The notes: generated from the sequence alone by a model not told the origin. 64,000 nucleotides of DNA from Piezodorus guildinii (GCA_023052935.1 CM041292.1:204747799-204811798); one strand, 5' to 3'; counted from the stretch's first letter, positions 22,254-34,527 are shown. A program made the numbers and translations.

Positions 22254-23423
22254 ATATCTTCAATCCTCCTTACTTTGTGACGAATAAGCTCATCCATAAA
22301 GACCTTAATATTCCATATATAGCTGACATGACCCGAACCAGGTATCAACCCATTCATGATAAACTCCATTCGCATTCTAACCCACTAGTTTCAATCCTAG
22401 CTTCCTCTTCCATTCCTCACATGTGAGACCTTATATTGGGTCGTGTCACATGAAATGTCCGTTATCAAGGTAAAGGATTTTTATTAAAAAATACCATATG
22501 AAAACAAGATAATTTTATTCGAAGTATTTACCTTCTTTTTCTACACATTTTTCCCAACGTGACACCAACTTTTTTATCCCCGAACTGAAAAACTCTGAGC
22601 TCTGAAGTGAAACAAAATCTGAAAACGCACTTTTCACTTGATCATCATTTTCAAAAAGTTTTCCTTTGACGAAGTTGTCTAAATTCCTGAACAGGTGGTA
22701 ATCTGTTGGAGACAAGTCGGGAGAATATGGTCGGTGCGGAAGAACTTCGTAGTCCCAGTTCTTTCAATTTTTGCACGGTATGTTTTGAAACATGGGGTCT
22801 AGCGTTGTCGTGTAAGAGTATAGGACCCTTCCGATTTACGAATCCAGGTTGTTTTTTTAATAATTTTATGTGCATTTGGTCAATTCCATTGCAGTACGTT
22901 GTAGAGGTATGGTTTCAACCTCTAGGTAAAAAGGAATAATGAATTATCCCAGCCATGGACCACCATACTGTAACCATAATTTTTTGGGATGCAAATTCGG
23001 TTTTGGCATTTGCCCCGGACTGATTGTCATATGCGATCCATTTTTCATCGGATCTAATTATTCTTTCATGGAAATGCTTTGTTTTTTGCCTCACAATTTC
23101 ATATTTGGAGGTATACTAAAAAGTGGGTGATTTATTGGAAAGCTAATGATTATAATACAAAGGTAGAGGATTAGTAACTGTTTACTTTAAATATGTAAAC
23201 ATTCGGAAGAAAACAACAGAGACCTGCAAAATCCTTTATGTATTTCAGAAGCTATAAAAACGGACATTTCATGTGAAACAACCCGATAGTTTAGATTACC
23301 TATTGGAGTCCTGCCAATGGGCATTCATGTTAGATTCTTCATGTCTTTTTCATTTGTTTTATCTAACACTTAATTTACTAGAACTATTAATCAATACAGT
23401 TGTAAATATCAATAAATAAATGA
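22254..23423 (+). mobile_element. LINE-B 3' end, split by a mariner
   Basis: Bases 22254-22433 carry the C-terminal coding region and 23289-23423 the 3' UTR with an A-rich tail (AATAAATAAATGAATAAAA). The mariner at 22436-23286 lies between, in a TA. Confidence 0.8.
22436..23286 (-). mobile_element. Mariner DNA transposon, internally deleted
   Basis: 851 bp, flanked by TA (22434-22435 and 23287-23288). The ~28-bp terminal inverted repeats share CACATGAAATGTCCGTT. On the - strand the transposase is readable in pieces: SDEKWI near 23060 (first catalytic Asp), LLHDNARPH near 22805 (second), SPTDYHLF near 22710 (third region, spaced as in D,D34D mariners), ending EKEGKYFE. The N-terminal DNA-binding half is missing and there are frameshifts, so this copy cannot make transposase. 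The ends could still be mobilised in trans. Confidence 0.9.
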
Positions 23424-23584
23424 ATAAAAAAAAACTTATAAAACTTTAGGAAAGTATACTCTATCTTCTAGATTAGGAGTTAGCGGGAACCATAATCGCG
23501 TTATCATTTGATATGAAGAGAGTTTGAGAGCCTTTAAATTAAGGAAGATCAATTCTTATGTAATATAAATTTTAGAAATATTTA

Positions 23585-23716
23585 TTTGTTAAAAAAAAAG
23601 AATTTAGTGGACACAACACAAGACTTCCACTTACCTCATTTGTTAAAATCAATGTAGTAACTTTTGAAGGAAGTTTAAGATGAAATATACGTAAGTGAAA
23701 GTAAAACGGTTAAGTA
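23585..23716. repeat. Miniature R900-end fragment
   Basis: Only the two R900 ends remain: ACAACACAAGACTTCCACTT on the left and ACGTAAGTGAAAGTAAAA on the right. Confidence 0.55.
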
Positions 23717-23718
23717 AT

Positions 23719-24736
23719 TATATAGTTTCGATAGTAACATATTACATATTATATAGTTTCGATAGTAACATATTACATATTATATAGTTTCGATAGTAAC
23801 ATATTATATATTATATAGTTTCGATAGTAACATATTATATAGTTTCGATAGTAACATATTATATAGTTTCGATAGTAACATATTATATAGTTTCGATAGT
23901 AACTTATTACATATTATATAGTTTCGATAGTAACATATTATATAGTTTCGATAGTAACATATTACATATTATATAGTTTCGATAGTAACATATTACATAT
24001 TATATAGTTTCGATAGTAACATATTACATATTATATAGTTTCGATAGTAACATATTACATATTATATAGTTTCGATAGTAACATATTACATATTATATAG
24101 TTTCGATAGTAACATATTACATATTATATAGTTTCGATAGTAACATATTATATATTATATAGTTTCGATAGTAACATATTATATAGTTTCGATAGTAACA
24201 TATTATATATTATATAGTTTCGATAGTAACATATTATATAGTTTCGATAGTAACATATTATATAGTTTCGATAGTAACTTATTACATATTATATAGTTTC
24301 GATAGTAACATATTATATAGTTTCGATAGTAACATATTACATATTATATAGTTTCGATAGTAACATATTACATATTATATAGTTTCGATAGTAACATATT
24401 ACATATTATATAGTTTCGATAGTAACATATTACATATTATATAGTTTCGATAGTAACATATTATATAGTTTCGATAGTAACATATTATATAGTTTCGATA
24501 GTAACATATTATATAGTTTCGATAGTAACATATTACATATTATATAGTTTCGATAGTAACATATTACATATTATATAGTTTCGATAGTAACATATTACAT
24601 ATTATATAGTTTCGATAGTAACATATTACATATTATATAGTTTCGATAGTAACATATTACATATTATATAGTTTCGATAGTAACATATTACATATTATAT
24701 AGTTTCGATAGTAACATATTACATATTATATAGTAA
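23719..24736. repeat. Satellite array of 31- and 24-bp units
   Basis: The unit core is AGTTTCGATAGTAACATATT followed by either a long (31 bp) or short (24 bp) TA-rich end. A variant unit reading AACTTATTAC occurs at 23901 and 24276, inside the same long/short order. This suggests a higher-order repeat of about 375 bp. Confidence 0.95.
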
Positions 24737-25012
24737 CGCTTACCTATATATGAAATATATTGTAAGGGACAGTATTGCAATTGTGAAATGTTTCTAATTA
24801 CAGTTTTTAATGGATATGCGAGTACATGTTTGTGGGTCCCCAGAGTCCAAATGACCAAGTCCAACAAAAAGGTCTCAGTGTCCGTGAGTGTGTGTGTGTG
24901 TAGTGAGTCTAGCGCGAAAACGATAAGATGTATTAAACTGAAATTTCTCATTTAAGACAATTGCATGCCTGAGTGTTATAGCAACTTATCCATCAAAATC
25001 GGACAAACATAT
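24737..25012 (-). repeat. R900 repeat, reverse fragment
   Basis: It begins TTACCTATATATGAAATATATTGTAAGGGA and contains the GTCCCC-GAGTCCAAATGACCAAGTCC block and a TG run, all typical of the reverse copy. Confidence 0.7.
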
Positions 25013-25025
25013 AATTAAATTAATA

Positions 25026-26430
25026 AAAGGGCCAAGCCGGATAAGCATGTGAAATCTGCCCCCGCGTGTATTTGAACCAAATTTATACCATTCAGTCACA
25101 CCTATGAGAAACAACCTTACGCAAATTTTTAGCCCCTTAATCCTAACGGGGGGAAGTAATGGAGTGGGAAAGATAAAACAAAAAAAATTGTTTTCTCCTG
25201 AACAGCTCAACCGATTTTCACGAAAAAAATATATGTTATGGATTTTATAAATAGGTTTCAAAAAATATTTTTTTAAATTTTTTTTCCACGAAAATGTTGG
25301 TCCCAAAAAATTTTTGAATTTTTCAAAAAAATATTTTTTGGTTATGATGGTTTGGTACACCTTCAATTTTTCGCTACTTTATTTCATTATAGTGTACTCC
25401 ATAACATATATTTTTTTCAATTTTATCGGAAGTGTACCCCATGGTGAAAAATAAAAAAACAATTTTTTCTCCTGAACGAATCAACCGACTTTCACGAAAA
25501 AAAAATATATGTTAATGGTTTTCTAATAGAGTTTCAAAAAACATTTTTGCTATATACATATGCTATATTTATATAAAACGTAACTAAAAAGATTTTTTTA
25601 ATATATATTTTTTCATATTATTATATGTTAAATAATCAAAAAAGTTAACAGTCGACAGGCTTTTTGTCGAACACTTCTTGCAAGTCTGTCATCATAACTT
25701 TTTTGATTAACATATAATAATATGAAAAAATATATATTAAAAAAATCTTTTTAGTTACGTTTTATATAAATATAGCATATAGTGCTGTGTAGTAGTTATC
25801 CAAGTAAAAAAAATTAACTAAATGCAAAAAAAAAATTTATATTCGATCCAATATAAGATATTTATAATAATAGGTATAATAAATGTGTTTCGAAATATAA
25901 ATTCAAAAAAATGTTTTTTGAAACTCTATTAGAAAACCATTAACATATATTTTTTTCGCGAAAGTAGGTTGATTCGTTCAGGAGAAAAAAATTGTTTTTT
26001 TTATTTTTCACCATGGGGTACACTTCCGATAAAATTGAAAACAATATATGTTATGGAGGACCCTTTAATGAAATAAAGTAGCGAAAATTGGAGGTGTACC
26101 AAACCATCATAACCAAAAAATATTTTATTGAAAAATTCAAAAAATTTTTGGGACCAACATTTTCGTGGAAAAAAATTTAAAAAAATATTTTTTGAAACCT
26201 ATTTATAAAATCCATAACATATATATCTTTTTCGTGAAAATCGGTTGAGCTGTTCAGGAGAAAACAATTATTTTTGTTTTATCTTTCCCCCTCCATAACT
26301 TTCCCCCCGTTAGGATTAAGGGGCTAAAAATTTGCGTAAGGTTGTTTCTCATAGGTGTGACTCAATAGTATAAATTTAGTTCTAATAAACGCGGGGGCAG
26401 ATTTCACATGCTTATCCGGCTAGGCCCTTT
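25026..26430. repeat. 1.4-kb palindrome (foldback element)
   Basis: The left arm 25026-25647 and right arm 25695-26430 are highly similar in inverted orientation. They start and end with AAAGGGCC…AGCCGGATAAGCATGT and its complement. The loop is about 45 bp. The right arm holds ~135 bp (about 25780-25915) absent from the left. No gene is supported in either arm. A relic of the same family lies at 42888-44067. Confidence 0.9.
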
Positions 26431-26434
26431 AAAA

Positions 26435-27965
26435 TAACGTCATTTAAGTATTGTCAGACTTTTTCAATCTGAATCATACCTATGTGATATTAAAGCCTAT
26501 TAAATTTTACACCGATATAGCGAGTTTAATCGAAATAGTTGGCATCCAGGACTGCTCTACAAACTCCACAAATTCCTTTCTCCGACATATTTCCTAATAA
26601 TCCGCTCCTACCTTACAGGTAGAACCTTTAAAGTTAATCATAACCTCTCCTACTCCTCAGAATTCAATCAGTCAGCCGGTGTACCTCAAGGTAGTATCCT
26701 AGGCCCAATCCTCTGCACGGTGTATACAGCTGATATCCCTATCCATCCAAGCACTTTCCTCTCCACTTACGCTGATGACACATGTGTGCTATCTGTGAAT
26801 AATGATCCTATTGTTGCTTCCCAAGTCCTACAGAACCATTTATCCGCCATTGCAGAATGGTGTCACAATTGGAGAATCAAAATAAATCCTAATAAATCCA
26901 ACCAAATCACCTTCACTCTACGACGTAAACCTATGACTTCCTGTCCAGTTTTTCCTTTAATCATACCCCACTCATCACTGTCGAACAAATACGATACCTT
27001 GGACTTCATCTTGACAAACGTCTGACATGGAATCCTCATACAAGACTTAAACGACAGGAAACTGCTCGTAGATAGCGACTATTAAAACACTTACTTGACA
27101 AACGATCAAAACTCCCTCTTTACTTCAAAAAAATCATTTACACAACTATTATTAGATTTATCTGGATTTATGGCATAGAGCTATGGGGCTCCACTAAACC
27201 ATCGAATACCTCCCGCATCCAATCCTTGCAATCCAAAATCCTTCGTCAAATCCTAGGCGCTCCGTACTTTGTTACCAACCAACTCATCCATAGAGACCTG
27301 AATATCGCACTAGTTACAGAAATCGCTCAAAAAAGATACACCTCATTTCATTCCAAATTACTCGCCCATACAAACCAGCTTGTCCGCATCTTCTCATCGA
27401 CATATATTCCCGATAATCCTCCGAGGCGTCTGAAAAGACGGTGGCCACGAGACCTGCTGAACAAATAATCATTGAAGTGCTACCGCTGGGTAGATTCTTC
27501 TCATGTATTTTTCAAGCCTATTGTCTGTTTTTAGCACATTTACTTATTGTACTATGTAAATTGTACAGTTGTAAATATCAATAAAAGAATTAATTAAAAA
27601 AATAAAAATAAATAAAAAAATAAATCGAAATAGAGCCGTTCTTGAGAAAATCGCACAAAGGTGCAAAATGCATGGTATAAAGTGGCTCTTCTGGTAAGCT
27701 CATTTTAATGAAAAAGGTTTTGTAACCTTGGCGTATATTTGTCTTAAATATGAAATTTCAGTTTCATAGGACTAACCGTTTCCGCCTGGGAGTTACCACA
27801 CACAAACAAACACACACACACACACAGACCTTTTTGCGGAACTTGGTTTTTGGACTCAGGGGACCCTAAAACGTGTATTTCCGTTGAAAACTGGAATTCG
27901 AAAATTTTCACGATCGGAATACTTTCCCTTACTATATATAGTAATTGAAAGAAAAAATCTGATAC
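26435..27965 (+). repeat. R900 repeat, forward copy split by LINE-B
   Basis: Bases 26435-26538 and 27623-27965 together give the second half of R900, ending …TACTATATATAGTAATTGAAAG. LINE-B sits between them with an 11-bp TSD. Confidence 0.8.
26539..27622 (+). mobile_element. LINE-B, 5'-truncated copy in R900
   Basis: 1084 bp flanked by the TSD AATCGAAATAG (26528-26538 and 27623-27633). It starts within the reverse-transcriptase palm (WHPGLLYKLHKF) and passes the VPQGSILGP-like and YADDTCVLS boxes (about 26690-26800). It reaches the terminal RRLKRRWPRDLL (stop near 27468) and a 3' UTR ending in A-rich sequence. Frameshifts near 26960 and 27040 break the frame. Confidence 0.9.
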
Positions 27966-29035
27966 GGGCAACACACGACTTTCACTTACCTCCGTTTTTA
28001 AAATCGATTAAAGAATTACCAAATACATTTAGAGATAAAAATGAGTGAAAACATTAAAGAATTAATTAAATTGAATTAATATTGAAACATGTGTTTTATT
28101 AAAAACTCCATTATATTATTTAAAATATATTTATGAAATTTAAAATATCGTCATTTAACTATTGTCAGACTTTTTCAATCAGAATCAGACCTATGTGATA
28201 TTAAAGCCCATTAAATTTTACACCGATATAGCGAGTTTAATCGAAATAGTTAGAGCCGTTCTTGAGAAGATCACAAAAAGGTGCAAAATGCATGGTGTAA
28301 AGTGGCTCTTCTGGTTCGTTGATTTTGATGAAAAAGTTGGAATAACATCTCGGGTAAATGGTTGTCTTAAGTATGAAATTTCATTTTCGTTATAGAAGCT
28401 AGACTTAAACATATATAGGAATAGTATATTACTGTTCTTAAGTTTAAAAACAAAAAAGTGCATTAAAAAAACATTTTTGCAGTTTTCTCCTTTAGTTGAA
28501 TATCGATTTCGTTCAAATTACATATTTACCTGTTTTTTAGCAATGCTAATCAGATGATACATTTAATTTCATAAAAACTACAAAATTAATGGTACTTTAG
28601 AGGAAGAAATTTTAAAATAACGTCATATAAGCCCTGTCAGACTATTTTTATCAGAATGAAACCTACATGATACTAAAGTCCATTACATTTTACATCAATA
28701 TAACGAGTTTAAACAAAATCGTTAGAGCCGTTTTTGAGAAAATCATAAAAGGTGCAATATGCACGATATGGAGTGGCCTTCTGGTTCGTCGATTTTGATT
28801 AAAAAGTTGGAATAACACCTCGGGTAAATGGTTGTCTTAAGTGTGAAATTTCAGTTTAGTACGAATTTTCATTTCAGAAGCTAGACTTGATAACACACAC
28901 ACATAGGCGGGCACAAACCAACTGAGCTGTTCCCGCGACTCGGTTAATTGGACTCAGGGGACCCTGAAACGCGTATTTCCGATGAAAACTGGATTCTAAA
29001 AATTTCACTTTTACTTGCTATATATTTCCTACACA
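27958..29035 (+). repeat. R900 repeat, forward copy
   Basis: It begins AAAAATCTGATACGGGCAAC and ends with TTGCTATATATTTCCTACAC. Near 28600-28760 several blocks occur a second time, so part of the unit is duplicated. Confidence 0.8.
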
Positions 29036-29039
29036 GGTA

Positions 29040-29486
29040 AGTGGTAGTGAGCCCAGGCTTTGAGGGATTATATCGAAATTTTCAAAAATGGTGATGAAAC
29101 ACAAGGAGGGAAGTTGTCGAAGGCCGCCCCCAGATGGGCAAAACCTTGGCAGTTAAACGTTATCGATTCCTATCTTTTCATTATTTAATTCCTAGCTCAT
29201 CAAACCAACTGTAATCGTCGGCAGGCGCTGGTCAAGTCGTTTATGTTCTTGGCAGTACATCTTTCAGACCATAATAGAAGTAAACGGCAGTTGAATTAAA
29301 AAGATTTTTTTAAGAACGAGCTGTTGGAAGGAATTGAAATATCCATCATTCTTTCTCTATTGGATTGAAATTGATTCTCTTCATCGAGCATAACCAACTA
29401 TATTAAAAACAAGTAAGTATTTATCTCACTAAAAATATAATTTTTTTTTTAGTATAATTCACCTTTAACTATTATTATATGTTGTT
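29040..29486 (+). other. Non-repetitive stretch with a candidate leader exon
   Basis: Bases 29040-29411 look unlike the surrounding repeats and end in AACAA|GTAAGTAT, a strong donor consensus at 29411/29412. It could be a non-coding first exon of CHK2 (acceptor at 46178), which would make an intron of nearly 17 kb. This is inference only. R900 ends also contain GTAAGT, but this site is outside R900. Confidence 0.25.
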
Positions 29487-30267
29487 ATTTACTTTCACTG
29501 AAATATATAGTAAGGGGAAGTATTGGGATCGTAAACATTTTCAAAATCCAGATTTGGAAGGAAATACACGTTTTAGGATCAACTCCAAACGACCAAGTCC
29601 AACAAAAAGGTCTGTGTGTGCATGGTAACTCCCGGGCAAAAACTAAAACGTTCGTTCGAAACTGAAATTTCAAATTTAAGACTACATTGCGCCCGAGATG
29701 TTACAGCAACATTTTCTTCAAAATCAGCTAACCAGAAGAACTACTTTATACTAAGCATTTTGAACCTTTTTGATTAAACTCGCTATATCGATGTAAAATT
29801 AAATGGGCTTTAATGCCATGTAGGTTTCATTCCGATTGAAATAGTCTGACAGGGCTTAAATGCCGATATTTTAAATTTTCTTCCCCTAAACTACCTTTAA
29901 TTTTGTAGATTCTAAAAGATTAACCATATCATCTTAATGAAATTGATGAAGGCGGCTAAATGTACAAGTTGGACGGATTTGATGACCAACTAAAGGATAA
30001 CCGAGCAAAATTATTTCTTAGCGCAATTTTTTTTTTTTTTTATAATAAGAATAGTAATATACACCTATAATATGCCGTTGGAAAGAGAAAGATTTTAGAA
30101 AAAATATTATCTGATACACAAGGTAGTATAAGGTAATACAAAGTGAAGAATGGGAATAAACCTTTTACTGTTTAACAATTTGATATAGTTAAAATGAATA
30201 CACGTTTTATTTAAATATCAAGGTAAGTGAAAGTCGTGTGTTGCCCGCACCAGATTTTTTTTAAAGT
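29487..30267 (-). repeat. R900 repeat, reverse copy
   Basis: From TTTCACTGAAATATATAGTAAGGGG to GGTAAGTGAAAGTCGTGTGT and CGCACCAGATTTTTT. Confidence 0.85.
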
Positions 30268-30336
30268 GATGCATAACGGATATTTATTTTTACAAAACCT
30301 TATATCCATTTTTTTTTTTAATGGTACGTATATATA

Positions 30337-31094
30337 AAAATCTGGTGCAGGCAACACACGACTTTCACTTACCACCATTTTTAAACTCAATGAAAGAATT
30401 TTCAAATACACTTAAAGATAAAAATACGTGAAACTATTAAAGAATTAATTAAATTGAATTTATATAGAAACATGTGTTTTATTAAAAAATCTATTGCATT
30501 ATTATCTAAAATAATTAGTTCTATCTGCTTTTCATCACTCTTTATTAACTTTTACAAGCTCTTGTGTATTAGATAATATTTTTTTTTCTAAAATCATTAG
30601 ATTTCCAACGGTATATTATAAGTGTATATTACTGTTGCTATGTTCAAAATCAAAAAATTGCATTAAAAAAATATTTTTTCTGTTTTCTCCTTTAGTTGGG
30701 TATCGAGTTTATTCAATTTATATATTTACCAGTTTTTCATCAGCGTTAACAAGATAATCTAGTTATTTTTATTGAATAGACAAAATTAAAGGTACTTAAG
30801 GGGAAGAAAATTTAAAATATCGGCATTTAAGCCCTGTCAGACCATTTTAATCAGAATAAAACCTACATGATATTAAAGCCCATTAAATTTTACATCGATA
30901 TAGCGAGTTTAATCAAAATCGTCGGAACCGTTTTCGAGAAAATTGAAAAAAAGGTACAAAATGCATGGTATAAAGTGCCTCTTCTGGTAGGCTCATTTTG
31001 ATGAAAAAAGTTTTGTCACGTCTCGGGCGTATAGTTGTCTTAAATATGAAATTTCAGTTTCATAGGACTTACCGTTTCCGCTCGGGAGTTACCA

Positions 31095-31133
<39 letters not shown>

Positions 31134-31194
31134 ACCGAAAATTTTCACGATCGCAATACTTCCCCTTACTATATATAGTAAGTGAAAGTAAAAA
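30337..31194 (+). repeat. R900 repeat, forward copy
   Basis: From AAAAATCTGGTGCAGGCAAC to TATATATAGTAAGTGAAAGT. It contains a CA microsatellite at about 31090-31132, the region where other copies have short CA runs. Confidence 0.88.
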
Positions 31195-31838
31195 TAAACT
31201 TTTTTACAATTGCCTCAAAAACGGCTCTAACAATATTGATTAAACCCGTCACATCTATGTAAATTTTAATAGTCTTTAATATGATCTATTCTGATTGGAA
31301 TAGGCTAACAGTGCTTACGTGCCGTTTTTTTTTTTAATTTTCTTCATCTAAAGTACTTTTAATCTTGTAAATTCAAAAAATATTAACTATTTCACCTTTT
31401 TAGTATTGATAAAGAGTGGCTAATGAACTAACAGTTGAATGAATTTCGTATCCAACTAAAGCAGAAAAAGAGTTAAAATATTTTTTAAAGCAATTTTTGT
31501 TGTTTTTGAAAGCTAAATATTGCTAAAGAAATATTACCTTATATAAAAAGTTTTAAAAGGTAAAGAAGATTAACGAAAATTGGACAAAACTAACTCCTTG
31601 TTGCAAATAATAATATAATAAATTTTATTGTGGATGTAATTAGTTGACCGTTGAGAATTACTGGAAGAATTAGTCCGGGTGGCGGTCATTAAATGAAACA
31701 ACTAAATAGTTTTAACTATTTATTAATTAATAAAATAGTTGAACTATTTAGTTGTTTCATTTAATGACCGCCACCGACTAATTCCTTCCCATAAATTTTA
31801 TCAATTAAACAGATGTTTCTATCGAAATTACCTGTTTC
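31195..31838 (-). repeat. R900 repeat, reverse partial copy with a 162-bp insertion
   Basis: Reverse-order R900 blocks on both sides of the mini-foldback at 31629-31790. Confidence 0.65.
31629..31790. mobile_element. Miniature foldback element (family of 12820)
   Basis: 162 bp flanked by the 11-bp TSD ATAAATTTTAT (31618-31628 and 31791-31801). It has the same head (TAATTAGTTGACCGTTGAG) and the same outer arm as the 1000-bp element, but the two arms meet almost directly. The hammerhead-like motifs and centre are deleted. Confidence 0.85.
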
Positions 31839-31851
31839 TTTCAATCAGCTA

Positions 31852-32060
31852 TGTATAAAATATATAGTAAGGGAAGTATTGGGATCGTGAAAATTTTCCA
31901 ATTCCACTTTTCAACGGAAAACACGTTTTAGGGTCCTCTGAGTCCAAATAACCAAGTCCCATGAAAATATCTCTGTTTGTGTACACCCCAAAGCTTACTA
32001 AATCCATATTTTCAATCATAACAAACAAACATTTTTCGTTGAACTAATTTATTTTATTTT
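31852..32060 (-). repeat. R900 end fragment, reverse
   Basis: It contains TATATAGTAAGGGAAGTATTGGGATCGTG and the GAGTCCAAATAACCAAGTCCC block, then stops. Confidence 0.6.
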
Positions 32061-32062
32061 TA

Positions 32063-33727
32063 CTTTCACTAACCTATTTATAAAATATATATTAAGGAAA
32101 GTATTGCAATCGTGAAAATTTTCGAATTCGAGTTTTCATCGGAAATAAGAAGTATAAAAACAGATATTAAGAAGTTTTAATATATTTTAAAGTACTTCTG
32201 CTTAAATGATATTTTTAGTTTTATTTTCTAGTGCAGTAGGAACGTAAACTCATTAGATATCACTTAAACATCAAGTACCTGCATACTACGTATTATACCT
32301 GTTATTATATCTTTAATTGAATATAATATTTAATTTAGATTTGGATAACAACAAAATTACAGTACAATCTACATTTATATAAAACGTAACGATAAAGACT
32401 TATATATGGATGTAAAATTTAATGGGCTTTAATATCATGTAGGTTTTATTCTGATTAAAATGGTCTGACAGGGCTTAAATGCCGATATTTTAAATTTTCT
32501 CCCCCTAAAGTACCTTTAATTTTGTAGATTCAATAAAAATAACTAGATTATCTTGTTAAGGCTGATGAAAAACAGATAAATATATAAATTTAATAAATTC
32601 AATACCCAACTAAAGGAGAAAACAGAAAAAATATTTTTTTTTAATGCAATTTTTCGTTTTTGAACATAAGAGCAGTAAATACATGTATTGTAATGTATTG
32701 AGGATACTGAGGGGAGTTCATAATTAAATAATTTTGATATTAAACAATTAATGATAACGAACCTTTGTCGGCAAAACATCAAAAGTTGTTTACCTAGCCC
32801 CCTAGATTTCCCATCGGTATGGGCCCCCCAGCGGTACCAGAAACCTCTGGTAGTTTCCCCCAGCGGCGGCCAACAAGAATATTAAGAGTGGTGAAAAGAT
32901 AAGAATAATAGCACAAAGGCTATACCGCCAACCGGGGCACTTCCCATATTGGCCCACCTGAGGTGACAAGAATGAGAGAGAAGAACCGATGTGGGAGTCA
33001 AGTTTGATCCTCAAGAGGAGTGAGTCGGGTTCCACCTACAAGAAGAGGAGGTGGCCGTCGGGGTTCTGAGAGCAGCTGGAGGATGATGCCAAGAAAGGGG
33101 ACCTAGGATGATTCCACCTTCGCCAGCCGGTTAAGGGTTTCAAAGGTATATCGTTATTTGTAATATTGTATGGCAAAGGTAGTAAAATGTCCCTCAGTAT
33201 TCTCAATCAGAGTTTTAGGCAATGTGTTAATATAATGATATGTGTAAATTAATGTATTAATTGAATCTTGTTTACTTTAATCTTACCCTGCATGCCACCT
33301 ATTGGATTGGTAAACACGATACCTTTGGAAAGGAGATCCATGATATCATTAAATATAGTTTATATATTGACTAAATATAGTAAGTAAGCTAGTTTTTGAA
33401 GCTACCGCTGCCTTAGAAAAGCAGCCGGTCAAAAACATAGCAGTATGATATACCGTTGGAAAGCTAAAGATTTTAGAAAAAATATTATCTCATACACAAG
33501 CTTTTAAAAGCTAATAGAGAGTGATGAAATGGACATAAAACTAACTGATTATTTTAGATAATAATATAATAGATTTTTTAATGAAACACATGTTTCTATA
33601 TAAATTCAATTTAATTAATTTCTTAATAGTTTCATGTATTTTTATCTCTAACTGTTTTTGAAAATTCTTTCATTGATTTTAAAAATTGAGGTAAGTGAAA
33701 GTCGTGTTTTGCCCGCACCAATTTTTT
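32063..33727 (-). repeat. R900 repeat, reverse copy, interrupted
   Basis: Reverse R900 blocks at 32063-32150, 32395-32690 and 33440-33727. Two foreign segments interrupt it: about 32150-32395, and the GC-richer one at about 32690-33440. Confidence 0.65.
32690..33440. mobile_element. Unidentified ~0.75-kb insertion with a GC-rich core
   Basis: It interrupts R900 between GAGCAGTAA…CATGTA and GCAGTATGATATACCG. Bases about 32795-33140 are far richer in G+C than anything nearby (CCCCAGCGGCGGCC, GGAGGTGGCCGTCGGGG). It may be a LINE 3' end or a short non-autonomous element. No open frame or terminal repeat convinces me. Confidence 0.4.
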
Positions 33728-33840
33728 TTATCTCTAAATTTATTTAAAAGTTCTTTAATTGATTTTCAAAACTGAGGTAACTAAAAATCGTGTATTTTTT
33801 TTTTTTTGGAGTTAATATGGCCAATCATCTTATGTACGTA
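33728..33840. repeat. R900 end fragment
   Basis: A second, degenerate GAGGTAACTAAAAATCGTGTA end follows directly after the R900 end at 33727. Confidence 0.45.
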
Positions 33841-33844
33841 TTCT

Positions 33845-34000
33845 ACAGGGGGGTTCTGTTGCCAACGCTTTATAATATTTATATCAACGACATGCCAATA
33901 CACATAAAGTTTTCAAATCACTATTCCCAGGCGACACAGCATATTATACTTACAGTATAAGTTACAGACCTAATACAATTACTAATAGACTGGCCACCAA
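33845..34000 (+). pseudogene. Reverse-transcriptase fragment of a third LINE
   Basis: About 50 codons readable as a LINE reverse-transcriptase piece: VLLPTLYNIYINDMPIHIKF, then a frameshifted FADDTAYYT-like stretch. The sequence differs from LINE-A and LINE-B. Confidence 0.6.
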
Positions 34001-34527
34001 GTTTAAAAATTCGGTGCTCGCAACACACGACTTTCACTTACCTCCTTTGTCAAACTAATAGAAGAATTTTAAAATAAATTTTAAGAAAAAAAAAATCAAC
34101 GAATTGATTAAATCAAATTCTGTTCAATCAGATCTGCATCACTCTCCATTAACTTTTACGACTTTGTGTATAAGGTAATATTTTTACTTTCACTTACCTA
34201 TATATGAAATATATAGTAAGGGAAAGTATTGCGATCGTGAAAATTTTAGAATTCCAGTTTTCAACGGAAATACACGTTTTAGGGTCTCCTGAGTCCAAAT
34301 AACCAAGTCTCGAAAAATGGTCTGTGTGTGGTAAGTCTAGCGCAAAAGCGAAAAGTCGTACGGAGCTGAAATTTCATATTTAATACAATTATACGCTCGA
34401 GAAGTTACAGCAATTTTTTCATCAAAATCGGCTGACCACAAGAACCGCTCTATACAATGCATTTTGCACCTTTTTACGATTTTCTTAAAAACAGTCTAAC
34501 GATTTTGATTAAACTCGCTATATCGAT

